From positions 802,091 through 866,090 of the forward strand of contig RHPI01001737.1 of the NCBI GenBank assembly GCA_009103225.1: 64,000 nt of DNA, written 5' to 3'. This DNA comes from Chlorokybus atmophyticus. Lineage: Eukaryota; Streptophyta; Chlorokybophyceae; Chlorokybales; Chlorokybaceae. Shown one piece after another: positions 1-12,470 of the stretch. Position 1 is the stretch's first letter, and each line of letters begins with the position of its first letter. The translations under genes and the position numbers were made by a program. The notes below the pieces were generated by a model. That model ran no database searches, was not told where the DNA came from, and worked only from the letters and a program-made list of their open reading frames with translations.

Positions 1-24
1 CCCCCAAGTATTTGCCTGTTGCAG

Positions 25-1734
25 GGTACCAGCCCTGGATCAGCCTACTCTAATTTGGATCAAGGAGTAGTAGCACAAGGCAGCTCTGGAGGAGCCGATT
101 CTAGGGAAGCAGGGGTAGCGCAAGGCAAAGATAATGCGAAGAGCGGCAACGTGTTCAGCGCCCTCAAGGAGCGTGTGGGGGATGTGGCGTCGAACACTAA
201 GAATCCCAGGGAAGCTGTTGGCAAGGTTGCTAGCGGTGACATTGGCGGTGCTGCCGGCAAGGTTAAGAGTGATATGGAGGCTGCCCCTGGCAGAATAGGC
301 AACGACTTTGGCTTTGGACAGGGCATTTTTGGTGCAGTTGGTGACAAGATCAAGGACTTGGTTTCTCCTGGAAACAATTCTGTGAGTGCTGAACTGTATG
401 TGCAAGCCATGCGGTTGTGGCTGCAACATCATCTGGTTCTAGGTTCGGATGAGGCTGTGTCTGTATTGAAATATATGCCATATACACACGCGGCATATGT
501 TGGGTGCTCTATGATGTCTGGTCTTACGCACTCGCAAGGCACTGACCTTCTTGTGTCCTTGCCTTAGCAGCTGCGTAACACTTCATTCACCCCCGGAAAG
601 GACATGTCCTACTCTGATGCTGCTGATGGCGGCGTGTACAACAAGCTGCTGGGCGCCCAGGATGAGGTCTCAGCGCAGGGCAAGTCCGACAGCTCCATTG
701 GCAACATGCAGAGCACTTTCAGAGAGAAGTCTCGCGAGAACATGGCATCCAGCAGCGGCCCAACTGGGGTGAGGGAGCTGATATGCCTGACTGAAGATAG
801 TGTGTGCGCATGTGGGTGATAATGACGGCACCAACTGCCAGTGACTGTGGCAACATTCACGATGATTCAGCTGTCTACCGCATACGCTTGCGTCGCTGTC
901 AGCTCCTTTTATTCCGTGGAGTAGTGCAAGAGTATAAATACTCACGTTGGAGTGTTTACATCATGACACTGCAGTGCACACCGCATCCCTTTGACTGTGA
1001 CCCTGCCCATTGCAGGGAGGCAGTGATGCTCGGGAAGCAGGCGTTGCACAGGGCAAGGAGGATGCGAAGAGTGGCAATGTGTTCAGCGCCCTTAAGGAGC
1101 GTGTCGGCGATGTGGTCTCTAACCTAGAAAACCCCAAGGAAGCCGTTGGCAAGGCTGCGCAGGGTGATATCGGTGGCGCTGTTGGCAAGGTGAAGAGCGA
1201 TGCTGAGGCTGCACCGGGCAAAGTGGGCAATGATCTCGGCTTCGGGCAAGGCGTCGTTGGTGCACTTGGTGACAAGGTCAAGGACTTGGCCTCTGGCAAC
1301 AACCCGGTAAGTGCCGTGTTCGTGTTGCTGCTGCATGCTACGTGGCAGCTGGCGTAATGCTGTCTCTCCTTGTGTTGTGTCTATGAAGTCCGCCTGTTGT
1401 GTATGCTTTATACTGATAGATCATTGCATGCGCACACTGATATCTTTTGTACTTGCAGCTGCGCAACATGTCTTTCACTCCCGGTAAGGACATCTCCTAT
1501 TCTGATGCTGCCGATGGCGGTGTGTACAACAAGCTGATGGGTGCTAAGGATGAGGTTGCGGCCCAGGGTAAGTCTGACAGCTCCGTTGGTAACATGCAGA
1601 GCACTTTCCGCGAACGCTCTCGCAGTGAGTTTGCATCCAATGTCAGCCCAAAGGAGGTTGTAGGCAACACGTGCAAGTGTGGCGCTGACTGCAACTGCAA
1701 TGACTGCAACTGTGCTGGTTGTGGTTGCAACTAG
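25..1734 (+). CDS. Modular LEA-like repeat protein with metallothionein-like C-terminus (5' partial)
   Basis: Four exons are visible: 25-381, 571-768, 1016-1306 and 1459-1734. All introns are phase 0 with GT-AG ends. Exons 1 and 3 encode the same ~95-residue module (shared KSGNVFSALKERVGDV, and a GxVKSDxEAAPG segment). Exons 2 and 4 encode a second ~65-residue module (shared YSDAADGGVYNKL and GNMQSTFRE). The gene is therefore an A-B-A-B exon duplication. The modules are rich in Gly, Ala, Lys, Asp and Ser, have no Cys, and look hydrophilic and helical or disordered, as in LEA or plastid stress proteins; that likeness is inference. The last exon adds a tail with eight Cys in about twenty residues arranged as four CxC pairs, as in metallothioneins. 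Exon 1 opens after a splice acceptor, so the start lies upstream of the window. I do not recognise the family. Confidence 0.8.
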
Positions 1735-3553
1735 ACAGTTTGCAACTCTACACCAGGCAATTTTGTGTAAGCATAACGGATACATACCTCATGTAGCGCG
1801 AACTGAAGTCCTGTGTTTCTTGTATAGCGCGTTGTAGAGGATATCGTGTGATTGTCAAGTGCTACATTGTGACAGACAATAGGTGAACTGCTTGTCAATA
1901 TTGCTTCAGTGCCAATGTTCGGTGCGGAGGTATTATCGAGAAACTTGCAAAAATAAGTGAAAAGTGGAACATGCGAGAAGTGGGACACTTGCAAGCACTG
2001 TGCCATTAAAATCCCCTTGCAGTAGAGATCCTCACGTTGACAGGTAATGCTTGCGACTTCAAACATGCTGTGTTGTGCGATGGATAATTGTGCTGCAATA
2101 TGCTGACTATATCATTTTGAAGATGACAGCAGTCATGGCATACTGGTCATGCTTGCCTAGCACCCATATTGCCACGCCTGTGGACAAAACCCCCTGTGTT
2201 GTGGTTAGAAGCAAGTTGAATGCTAACTAGCATGACATTAGGTACACATGCTTGCTACTGCTGCATATGCAAATCTATGCAAATCTCCACCTGGTTAATG
2301 ACAATTGTGCAGCAAAGCATGTATATGACAGTACGCCACATGCAGCAGATATTCTCACATCAGAGCCTGCGCATCTAACGCTACAACATTACGTACTTTT
2401 ATTATTACTGTGCAAACGTTGGATAAATGTTGACACGTCTTTTTAAAAAATGCCGTTTGTAATTGCTCGTTTATTGATCCTCTACTATTATTGAACGATG
2501 CTGTAGTGATTCCATCATTGGGGGTGTTTGTTCCACCTAAATAAGTGTTTTACTCATGTGTCTTTATCAATGATGCGGCTACAATGTAAGCTAGCAAAGG
2601 CAGATAACTGTGTACCCCTTACGTTCACCCATAATCCAATCATGTGGTATGCATGTGGCCATCATGAGTCTTCTTCTGTACCACGCACGGCAGAAGTAGT
2701 TAATGTGCTCCACAACTGTCCAGTTTAGAGCTGTTGAGTAGCTGGTGACCTCCAAGTAAACTTAACGGCATCATGTCTGCTTCGGAACATTGCAAACGCG
2801 TGCCATGGTGGTAACAGTGTACTCAGCAGGGCTAACGGATAACCAGCGCAACATGACTTGAGCTGCAAGAAAGTTGTGGAGTGTCGTCCTAGGTAATGTG
2901 TCATGTTTCCAGCAAGGTTCCAGCATCGCGATGCACGCAAGAGCACCACTAAGCACACGCCCACGAGAAATGCAATGTGCATAAGCCACAGCCAAAGCAG
3001 CATGACCCTCGCAGCAACCAGACGCATTACATAAAATACTGGGGAAGAAGGTTAGACTGATACAGTCAACTCAAGACGCTACTGCCACCTGACTCAGGTG
3101 ATCTAGGCATACTCCCAAGGTCTCACACAGTTGTGTCAAACATGTTTGCATAACTGACCATCCAACCACCAGCGAACTTGACGCCTGCTACAAGGTACAT
3201 GTCTCCGCCGCCGCGACTGCCGGTTCCAGTTGCTCAACCACGCACGCTCTGCTTGGACTTGCGTAGCCACTAACTTGCACACCCTCAGCAAGCTCAGACA
3301 GCACTACCCCAAAGCCGCCGCCGCTACAGCAGCAGCGGTTGCAACTACAAATTTTGAACCAAGAAGCGGCGTTTAGAGCTTTGGGTTTTGCTTTCAGCCA
3401 TTAAAGCAGCGAGTTTACACGTTTGATAAGACAGGCTACATTTAGAAGTTTAGGTCTGCGCCTGGGCGGCGGCGGCGGCGGCGTGGTTGTTTACTGTCGT
3501 GTACAGGCAGTGAGGTGGTGTATGTGGTGTTGAGGACTAAAAGGTCGCCTGAA
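1735..3553. other. Intergenic region between the LEA-like gene and NOC2
   Basis: I see no conserved protein, RNA gene or clear repeat here. TGTAA, a common green-algal polyadenylation signal, occurs about 30 bases after the LEA-like stop codon. The last 100 bases before the NOC2 start contain a GGC-rich run (about 3468-3483) and presumably the NOC2 promoter and leader. Confidence 0.5.
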
Positions 3554-6500
3554 ATGGGTAAGAAGCCGAAGAAGAGCCTCAAGAAGTTTGCTGCCAAGGG
3601 GCTGGCCAAGGAGATAGAGGCGCGCAAGCGGCATCAGCTCATCGCTCGCAAGCGCCGGAATCCCCGTGCTGGCAAAGGCGGCGGCGACGAGGATGACGAG
3701 GTGGAGGTGGTCAAGCAGGACAGAGGCAATGCACAAGCGCCCTCCCGAAGTATGTACACATATTCACATTCTCACCAATGCAGTCTCTATTTGCATGCAT
3801 AGCAGCAAATATGTATGCATATTCAGGTTTCGCCAGTCCAGCAGCAGTATCTTGTATGCATGGTAGCAAGCAAGCTGACGCCATTAACTACCTATGATCT
3901 ACATACAGCACAGTGGTTGGGTTGCATTTGCCTCAATCATCTGGCTTTGCTCGTCAGCGTTCAATGCCCATGCATGCAATTCACAAGGAGTCCCTGTTGC
4001 GTTGTAGACAATGCCGGCAAGGCATCGGCAAATGGCGCAGCCACAGGGACAGGAAGGTACGTTTGTCTCCTGCATGCACTATGTATACTTACGTATATTC
4101 TTCATACTAGAAGCCGTAGTTTTGCAAGCTGCATACCACTACCGCTGCCATGCTATGTACAGGCTGGCTGCTCTCGTAAGCCGTTGTTGTTTCTGGCAGA
4201 AAGATTGAGGACTTGAGCATTGACGAGTTTCTGGAGGGGGACTTTTTGGAGGACTTGGGGAGCGATGATGAGGATGAAGCGGCTGCTAGCTCCAGCGACG
4301 AAGAGGTGCATGGACTTAAAGTATTAGTCATTCATGGCTGACCACAGCACAGGGTTGTCTGCATGCACGTATGCCAACCTTGGTCACACACATAAATCCT
4401 TGGAGCAGGGTGCAGAATTACGGACCGGCTCAGGCGATGATGATGAAGGCATGCCGGATGCTCAGCGAGCTGCAGCATCTTCTTCAGGTGCTCATGAGAC
4501 TTGACGCTGGCAACATCATGTGATATGTGGTGTTGCCAGTCTATACAATAACCTGGAAAAGGGATCTATCCAGAGGTTTGCCAGCGTTCTCTTAGCCCGG
4601 TTTGCTGCAGACTCTGAAGACGAGGAGGAGGGTGGCCTGTCGCAGCAGAACAAGCGACTCAAGACGGAAGTAGCACAGCACAAGCAAGAGCTTGAAGCAC
4701 TTCGGAAAAAGGTGCGCACTGACTGTTGACCAAACTTAAGAGGTTATCTGAGCTGAGGCTCGTTACACCTTGTTATGCATAGCGTCATATTGGCGGTTTG
4801 CATGCTGTGTTTGCATGCCGACACTGTTGCTCAAGCTTTCATGCGCAGGATCCTGAGTTTTTCAAGTATTTGGAAGAGCATGATAAGGAGTTGCTCGATT
4901 TTGCCAACGACTCTGATGAAGAGGTACAACGATTGCCACGAATGCAGCCCTGTCCCGCGTGCTTGTATGGTTCGGATGCATCAACATGCGTTCTGTTTGC
5001 AGCCAGAAGCTGCAACTACAGAGGAAGCGGGACCCTCCGCCGATGTCAAGAAGGCTGTGGTGACTACTGCTATGGTGGAGGCATGGGGCAAAGCGGCCAA
5101 GGAGGTCAGTTGGCAGGCTTGGTCGCAGATATGAGCTTCTCGCGTTACTCGCGTCACGGTTCTGAGGTTGCTTGTGTGCGACGCAGACACATGCATTTGG
5201 CGCAACAAAAAACCTGTTGCGGGCCTTTAGAGCAGCGTGCCATTACGGTGAAACATCAAATGACAATGCGGACATAGATTTGACCATCGCTGGCAGCAAT
5301 GTCTTCAACAAAATCAGTAAGCTGTCTTGCTCGCTTACCTACTCATTGCCGCGCACGGTTCGGTGTCGTTATAGATGGCATACATGCCTCCCTTTCTATG
5401 AGTCCTCCTCTGCGTCCGTCCTTGCACGCACAGGGTGGATGGAGACACTCCGCATCCACCCTTTCCCCTTTTCCCTCATCATCTAACAAAGCTGGTTTGC
5501 AGTGTTTTGGACTGAGTGCTCACTGCTTGTTGTTTGTCATGCAGTGTGGCTGGTTTTTGGGGACATTGACAACATATTTAGAGGCATGCTGAGCGATGCG
5601 CAGCAGCAAGGCAATGACAAAAAGAGCAAGAAGCAAGCTTCAGTTGGTCCATTGTCGTTCCGACCACAGGACAGCTCCAGATGGAAGAAAATTGAGCCTC
5701 TTGTGAAATCTTACTTGGGCAACGCCTTGCACTTGCTGGGGCAGGTGAGTTTTGTTCCGTGCTGAGTGGAAGATGCCATCTGCACCAATTCTTGGCACCC
5801 GAGTTTAAGCCCACTGTAACGCGGGCGCAGATGTCTGATAGTAAGATGATTGGCTTTGCGGTGATGAAGCTCAAGCAGTCCATCCCTTTCCTCGGACCAC
5901 TGCCTAAGTTTGCTCGCAAGTACCTGAAGGTAGGCATGCGGCGTGGCCTTATTTGCCCTTGCATCATCTTGTCATTTCCCTGCATGTCGCTGACCATGGT
6001 TTGTAACAGGCCATTCTGCGCTTGTGGAGCACAGACAACACCATGCTGCGGTATCAGGCTTGTTACTTCATCGAACAAATGGCGACTCAGCTGCCAGACT
6101 CTCTGGACACCTGCTTAAAAGGCGTGTATCGCGCATTTTCCTCCAATGCTAAGTTTGTCAACGCAACGTCGCGGCCTGCAATCGACCTCTTGTCGTTGTT
6201 CACCGTGCGCTTGTACATGGTCGACCTCGCTGTCTCGTATCAGCACGCCTTCTCGTTTATTCGCCAACTGGCCATCATGCTGCGCAACGCATTGACACAG
6301 AAGACCAAAGACGCTTACAAGAATGTGTACTGCTGGCAATACATCAACTGTTGCGAGCTTTGGGTCAAGGTAAGGAGTGGACCTGATTTGGGAATGGCTG
6401 ATTGTCATGTTGAGTCATGTAAAATAATTGCTGAGTGCATGTTCAAGTGCAACCCACTGCCTGATTAATGATATGAGTTCTCTATGCAGGTACTGGAGGC

Positions 6501-7962
6501 TGCTGCACCAAGGCAGGTTCTGCAGCCCCTCGTGTACCCGCTGGCGCAGATTATCACCGGTGTGATACGATTGGTGCCCACGCCTCGCTACTTCCCGTTG
6601 CGCTTGAGATGCGTTTCTTTGCTCAACAAACTGTCTGCCTTCTCCCACCAGTTCATCCCAGTTGCACCGCACCTTCTGGAGGTTAGCAGGATGTGCGCCT
6701 GTTGTGCATTATTATGTTGCAAGTGCCGTTGAAGGTGGCTGTGATACAGTGAACTATTGTCGTGTCATCATCAGGTGTTGCAAAGCAGTGACCTCAGCAA
6801 GCCTCCGACGGGAACAGCTTCGCCGTCGCTGGACTTGCAGATGACACTGAAGGTCACAAAGCAAGCAGTTCGGGCGAAGTCGTTCCAAGACCTTTGTGTA
6901 GCAGAAGCGCTGCTGCTGTCAGCAGAGCATTTCTCGCAATGGGCGCTGCATATATCCTTTCCTGAGCTGGCACTGGCTCCACTTGTGCAGGTGTGTTACT
7001 GGTCAAATTTTCATCAAGCGTATCTCGTGTATGCATGCATTGCGTAAACCTCTAATGGGCAGCCTGTCCACCTGGATTTGAGGTTGCTGTGCTTCCAGTG
7101 TAGCACAACTTTCAAACAGTAGTTTCTTGTTGCACTCAATGTGCTTTTTACAAGCTCACATACGGTGTACATGCAGTTGAGGAAGCTTGCCAAGGACTTG
7201 CCAGTGGAGCGGTTCAGGAAGCAGGTGAAGCAACTGGTTGACGGCATGGAAGCCAACATCGTCTTTGTTGGCCAGCGAAGAGATGCTGTGGACTTCAGCC
7301 CGAAGGACGCTGCGGCCATTGCAAACTTCATGTCCGACAAGGCTCCCGCCGACAGCCCTCTCGTGCGATACACAAACACACTGCTTGAGAAAGCCGTCCA
7401 GCTGAGGCAGCAGGCGCGCGCGGGTGAAGTGGTCTTGCGTGAAGGGAAGAGAAAACCACACGCTGACAGCGAAGAAGATGGCGACGATGAACCTACGGCT
7501 GAGGCTGCGTTTAGTGGCAACTGGCTGCCATCAGGCAAACCGGCTGCAAGGCCTGAAGCGCGTGGTGAGGATGACGAAGATGAGTCCAGTGAGGAGGAGA
7601 AGCAACAGAAGCAGCAGAAGAAGAAGGGGACAGAGGGCAAGGATGCTATGCGGGCGGAGTTGCCAGCTGAGACGGACGAAATGCTTCCTGACGATGAGTT
7701 GGAAGAACTCGTGCTTTCTGATGATGAAGATCTCGTGCAAAGCTTGGATGGAGGTGATGATGACGTAGGTGATGACGATGATGGCGATGATGGTGAGGAC
7801 AATCGCCCGAGGCCCAGCCCTGTCAAGGGTGGCAGGGGTAAGGCTGCACGTGGTAAACATGCCAACAAAGCACAGAACAACCTGCACAAGGTGAAAGGGG
7901 GCATCCAGAAGAAGACAAGAAAGCAGTCTTTTGCCAAGAACAAGCAGAGGACTAAGCACTGA
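3554..7962 (+). CDS. NOC2: Nucleolar complex protein 2 (NOC2 family)
   Basis: Fourteen exons join in frame to about 896 residues: 3554-3749, 4008-4056, 4200-4305, 4409-4487, 4611-4711, 4849-4923, 5003-5104, 5187-5316, 5545-5744, 5831-5929, 6010-6369, 6490-6681, 6775-6990 and 7177-7962. NOC2 pairs with NOC1 and then NOC3 to move pre-60S ribosomal particles from nucleolus to nucleoplasm. Diagnostic family blocks are DPEFFKYLEEHDKELL (exon 6), DIDLTIAGSNVFNKI (exon 8) and the long exon 11 block with LRLWSTDNTMLRYQACYF and AYKNVYCWQYINCCELW. The N-terminus is Lys-rich and nucleolar-like. The C-terminus carries acidic stretches, then a basic tail ending in KNKQRTKH. The start is the first ATG (MGKKPKKSLKK), which matches the family N-terminus. 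All introns are GT-AG. Confidence 0.95.
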
Positions 7963-8980
7963 TGCACATTGCTTGCTGCATATCAACCTGGTGCATAGTT
8001 CTTGCCAACATGTTGCGGTGTGCAGCACTGCGTTTGTGTTAGGCGCCTGGCTATTTGGGGCATGGCATGAACGCCACACATTACAAGTGTGCGCCCGCTG
8101 CTGAGCAGCCATGCAGCACAGTGCGGGGAGCAGTACTTGTTGTAGCTGCTGCTGTGTTGACATCAATGCCTGCTGCACCCCGGCATTGTGCCGCGACAAG
8201 AACCGCTTCCCGCGTCATGCAGTGCCTGATGCTTGCTGCTTGCCGTTGGTTGGACCTCCTTTGCGATACGAGGATTTGTGTCCGCGTCAACTTTGTGCAT
8301 TTTTTGCCTGCCTTTGTTGTCGCTGGCTCGACAACAAAGCCAGCGCCTCTTGCGCTGTTGGTGCTTGCCAACTGCCTTCAATGGAACTGCTACTGCAACC
8401 GCTAGCGGCCTTTTAGGGGGAAAGCGGCGCATCCTGCACTGGCATTATGTCCTGCACTGGCATAATGTCATCCACCGCATAAGAGCGGCGGCAGACAGTT
8501 TGGGGCCCCAAGTTTCTCTCGCTGTTGCACCCAGCATGGTGCAAGATAGATTGTTGTCTGACTGTTTTGCACTGGGCAAGCTCATAGGCATCCGTGACAG
8601 ACTCCATAGCTTTTGCCGATTGGGTCTCATAATAGTCTCAAGTGGTACAAGGTGGTATGTGAGTTACTGGATGGTGACTTCACTTGACATAACTGCTGCG
8701 TCATAACCAGTGCATGTGCACACAACCTACTACCTCTCAGCAATCATTGCAACAAGCTCTAGCGTGTGCACCACATTTCGAGTGTGGGCACTAGGTCCAC
8801 AAAGTGGTACAGCTGGGAGGCGGACGTGTCAAGCACCACACAAGTATATACAGCTACCATGACTGTGGCGCATGAGCATGCAAGCGTATATGCCTTGCAA
8901 GCTAAGGTTTACTGTTGCGTTGCATGTACAGCAGTGTTCGGGCGTTTTCTTAATAACTCTGCATGTGATTTGTCGGCTGT
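7963..8980. other. Convergent intergenic region, NOC2 / ORANGE
   Basis: The 3' ends of NOC2 (+) and ORANGE (-) face each other here. No gene is seen. An 18-bp unit is repeated in tandem at 8432-8449 and 8450-8467 with one mismatch. The short open frames show no family resemblance. Confidence 0.5.
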
Positions 8981-11159
8981 TCACTGGAACGGGTCAATGC
9001 GCTGGTCGTGTTCCGTAGCCATTTGCAGCCCGGTGCACAAACATGTCGGGCACATCACCTGCGCACATCATGTTAGCCCAATTGCCAGCCACCCCCAAAA
9101 AGGGGACACATTCACAAGGCAACTTGCCTTGCCAACCCCGCTGCAGTTTGAGCAGCGCTTAGATGCAATCAGCTTCAGGCCAGGCCTTGTGCGCACTGCT
9201 GTGTTTGAACCCACCAATGCCTCCACATCTTCCACATCTGCTGGCACTGTGCCAGCACCAGCGCAAGGCGCGCAAGTCAAGTAACCTGCCAGGAATACAT
9301 CAGTCAAGCTGGAAAACCAAAGACGCTCAACTCTGAAGCCAGTCGGCCACAACTTAATGACCACATTGCGTACCAGTCCCTTCGCAGTAGTGACACCTCT
9401 TGCTTTCATTTGTCTTCACGTTGTTAACTTCGACAACAAGCAGCGTTGAGATAACTCCAACTGCGCCGCCACAGAACGACGCCACAATTGGGTCAACTTG
9501 GCTGGAAGGCACAGTGAAACCAAGGCGTCAGTGTTGGGATGGTGTCAATTGCGTATGCAGCCATGGCAGCAAATTGAAGCTGGACTTCTCCTAATCCACT
9601 GTAGCATCAAAATCACCTTAGCTGTGCAGGCATATGTATGCTGCTAATGAACTCGGCATATGACTGTCCTCCAAGCCCTAGTTTCACTTCCAACTGCCAA
9701 TGCCACATGTGACTGTCACACAATAATGCATTCTTCCTGCAGGTGCCTACGAGTGCACGCGCGTGCGCATATGTGATAGTCTATGGGGCAGTGGCTGTGC
9801 GCGTGAGTAGGCAAGTATGGGCGAGTGTGCAGGTGCATGTGTATGTTGTGCGCGCATGGCGAGGGCAGCACAAGAATCCTTACCATGGGCGCCAGGTAAC
9901 CGCCAAATGCAATGACACAGGTTACAAACGCGAGATAAACCAGATAGTAATCTTTCAGAGTGTTCTCCCGCTGCAGACATACAATAAATTGAGCTCCCAG
10001 CGACAATATCACACTTACTGGCATTGAGTCAGATTGTAGTGCTTGTGGATTATCTTGTGCAAGGTTTATAGCGAAATAAACCGCTGGACGTGGTATAAAG
10101 CTTCCCCGGTAACATGGCTAAGCTTGGCTAAGCTCAGCTTACCAGTGGAGGCAAATATGGCACAACGGAGGGGATCTGTGGCTTGTCCAGCAACTCGGCG
10201 AGGCCTTTGGACTTCAGCTTGATCTGGATTCGCAGTCTCCGAACCTGTGACCACATCACAAGTGTTGCACGCAGCACACAACCCGCATCACACCCTCGCA
10301 TGATGCCCATGCGGATAGACGGGGAGCAACTAGTTATAAGACGCATAATGACCATAAGAAAACTATGTACCTCTTCCATCAGCAAGAAGATCTTGTTGCG
10401 GCGTGCGGCAACATTCAACCGCAAGTCTTCTAGTTCCATCTTTGCGAAATCCTGCACAGTTTCGCGACTTTCTATAATGCAGAAGTTGTCCGCCAGGGCA
10501 ACTGAGTCCAGCGAAGGCCTGAAAAGTGGCGAGCATTGGTCCCCGTCACAATAAATCTGGAGACATATCTGTCATGAAGTCAAGAAGCTAGATGATGCGC
10601 CTGTGAACCCTACATGCCTGTGGCACGACTTGCCATGAGTGGTCACCACCGCAAGAAGTCCATGTCTATACAAGTCGTACAAATGCAAGCAGATGCAGGG
10701 ATCATAACCACTCCACGCGCCACGATGCAGAATGACTGCTGTGCATGCGACACGTGCACTGGCGTTCAGCACGTGTAACCACCTTGCGCATATCCGGTAT
10801 GTACCAGACAGGTAATGCAAGCCAGTACAAACCTGCCTACAAGTACTACCATCACAATGCAAGGCTTACACGCTGCCATTGATGCTGCCAGCGGCGTCAG
10901 TGCCGTTCTCCGCACTCCCGTTTTCCGAGCTGCCAGATGGGCCGACGATGCCATTGCCCCCATTGTTATCCTGCGCAGCACGGCAACCCAGCAACACCCG
11001 CCGCCTGCGCCCAGCGCTAACATGCCGCACCACAAAGCTGGCGCTCCTCCTCCGGCAACCCGCCCCTCCCCGCACCGACCACACTGGCGATGACGGAAAC
11101 GACGTAGAGGCGCAGCATGCAGGCATCACGGACGCCATGCAAGCCATCCTCCCAGCCAT
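8981..11159 (-). CDS. OR: ORANGE protein, DnaJ-type zinc-finger plastid chaperone
   Basis: Eight exons on the minus strand join to about 355 residues: 10870-11159, 10371-10518, 10143-10244, 9884-9970, 9617-9693, 9374-9501, 9128-9285 and 8981-9058. In plants ORANGE stabilises phytoene synthase and promotes carotenoid build-up and chromoplast formation. The sequence shows an Arg/Ser/Ala-rich transit-like N-terminus, the hallmark ARRNKIFLLMEEVRRLRIQ, two membrane segments (YLVYLAFVTCVIAFGGYLAP and the GGAVGVISTLLVVEV region), and four CxxCxxxG-type zinc repeats: CHYCEGTG, CAPCAGAG, CSNCSGVG and CPTCLCTG. It ends in EHDQRIDPFQ, very close to the plant C-terminus. The last intron (9059-9127) starts with GC, not GT. 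The start at 11159 is the most transit-peptide-like ATG; an upstream in-frame ATG at 11273 is possible. Confidence 0.95.
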
Positions 11160-12470
11160 TGCAACGACCACCACCACCACCACAACGACCACCTCCGCCG
11201 CTGCCGCCCACAGCCACCACAGGCTTAATCCTGGGCTTAATTCTACCCGCAAGAAACGAAACCCTAATTCCATCGCCACTGTGCCGACACTCGCTGTCGA
11301 CGCGCGCTGCCAAGCGATTGTCAGCCGTTCCTTCTCGCATACGCCGACGCTACCCGCGGCTGTTGTCCAGTCCGAGTCAGCACTGACGCTGACACACGGG
11401 GGAAAAAGGTGTGACATATTGCCACATAAGCAATGCATTTGCTTGAGAGGCACAACAATGGAGTGGGTGAAAAGGCAGGCAGGCGGGCCGCGGTTGGCGG
11501 ATGCTTCTGTGTGTTTTTAGCACTGTGCTTGTTGGAGCAAGCGACTTGCTGCTGCTGCTGCTAGTTGGTGCGCATTGTGCACTGTGTGTGTGTGATTTGG
11601 TTTTGCATGCCAGTGTGAAAGGTTGTGTTTGGTAGGATTGTGCTGCCTAGGCCTAGCCACACAGCAGCTTACTACTACCTGGTGGTGGTGAGCAACTGCT
11701 TGGTGTCAAGTGTGGGTGAAGTTTTCTTGCTGGTGACGGCTGCAGTTGATGGTCGCCCATCAGTTGAACGACAACTTGAAGTTGTGTGCTGGGTGGTGTT
11801 GAAGATAGAAATCACAGGGTGGACTACAGGACAGCAGCAGGTTGGTGGCTGCTAAGCTCTCCGCAGTCCTTATAACCACCATAACCACCATGCAGCTTGC
11901 TAGTTGGTGTGCCTTGGGTGCGGTTGTCTGTGCGCTGGTGGTAAAGGGATGGTATGCCAGCTGTCAACATGCTGCAGTAACTTGCCACCAGTTTGGGAAG
12001 GATTTTTTGCTTGCTGTGCAAGCCACTTTGCTGCACATGCGTCAGGCAAGCAGCGTCCTTCACTTGTTTACTCAACTTGCAGTTTGGTCTACTGACCCTC
12101 ACAGCGGTTATGGTAAGCTTCTCGCCCTCGTTGTGGCCTGGTTGTACTGTAGACTTTGGGTGGTGTGCTTGCACGCACGTTATGTTGCATGCGTGTTGTA
12201 TCCGTTTTCATACGCAGCTGCAGATCAACGAGGGTCAGGTTGTTGCTCCTTTATGTAATCCTTGTTATGCACTCTTTGCCTGCCCTTCCATTTCTGCTAA
12301 CCTTGTCCGTTGACTCTCTCATTTGTGGACTCTGTCAAGTATCTGCAACTACTGGGTGTTAACTCTTCCCATTTTTTGGTGCGCAGGGTGACGTAGATGC
12401 CAGGTTGTTTAACCCGCAACGACACAACACTGACGACAACACCAATTCCAACATCAGCAGTAGAGGCAGG
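11160..12470. promoter_or_regulatory. Divergent intergenic region, ORANGE / F-box LRR
   Basis: The 5' ends of ORANGE (-) and the F-box/LRR gene (+) face away from each other. A GTGGTGG-type run (minus strand, around 11170-11190) precedes the ORANGE ATG. A convincing splice acceptor at 12385-12386 suggests that the F-box gene has an upstream, perhaps untranslated, exon in this stretch. I could not define it. Confidence 0.4.

Noticed and set aside
10879-11520. 213-residue + strand open frame
   Set aside because: It is the antisense shadow of ORANGE exon 1; the transit-peptide frame on the minus strand splices into the rest of ORANGE.
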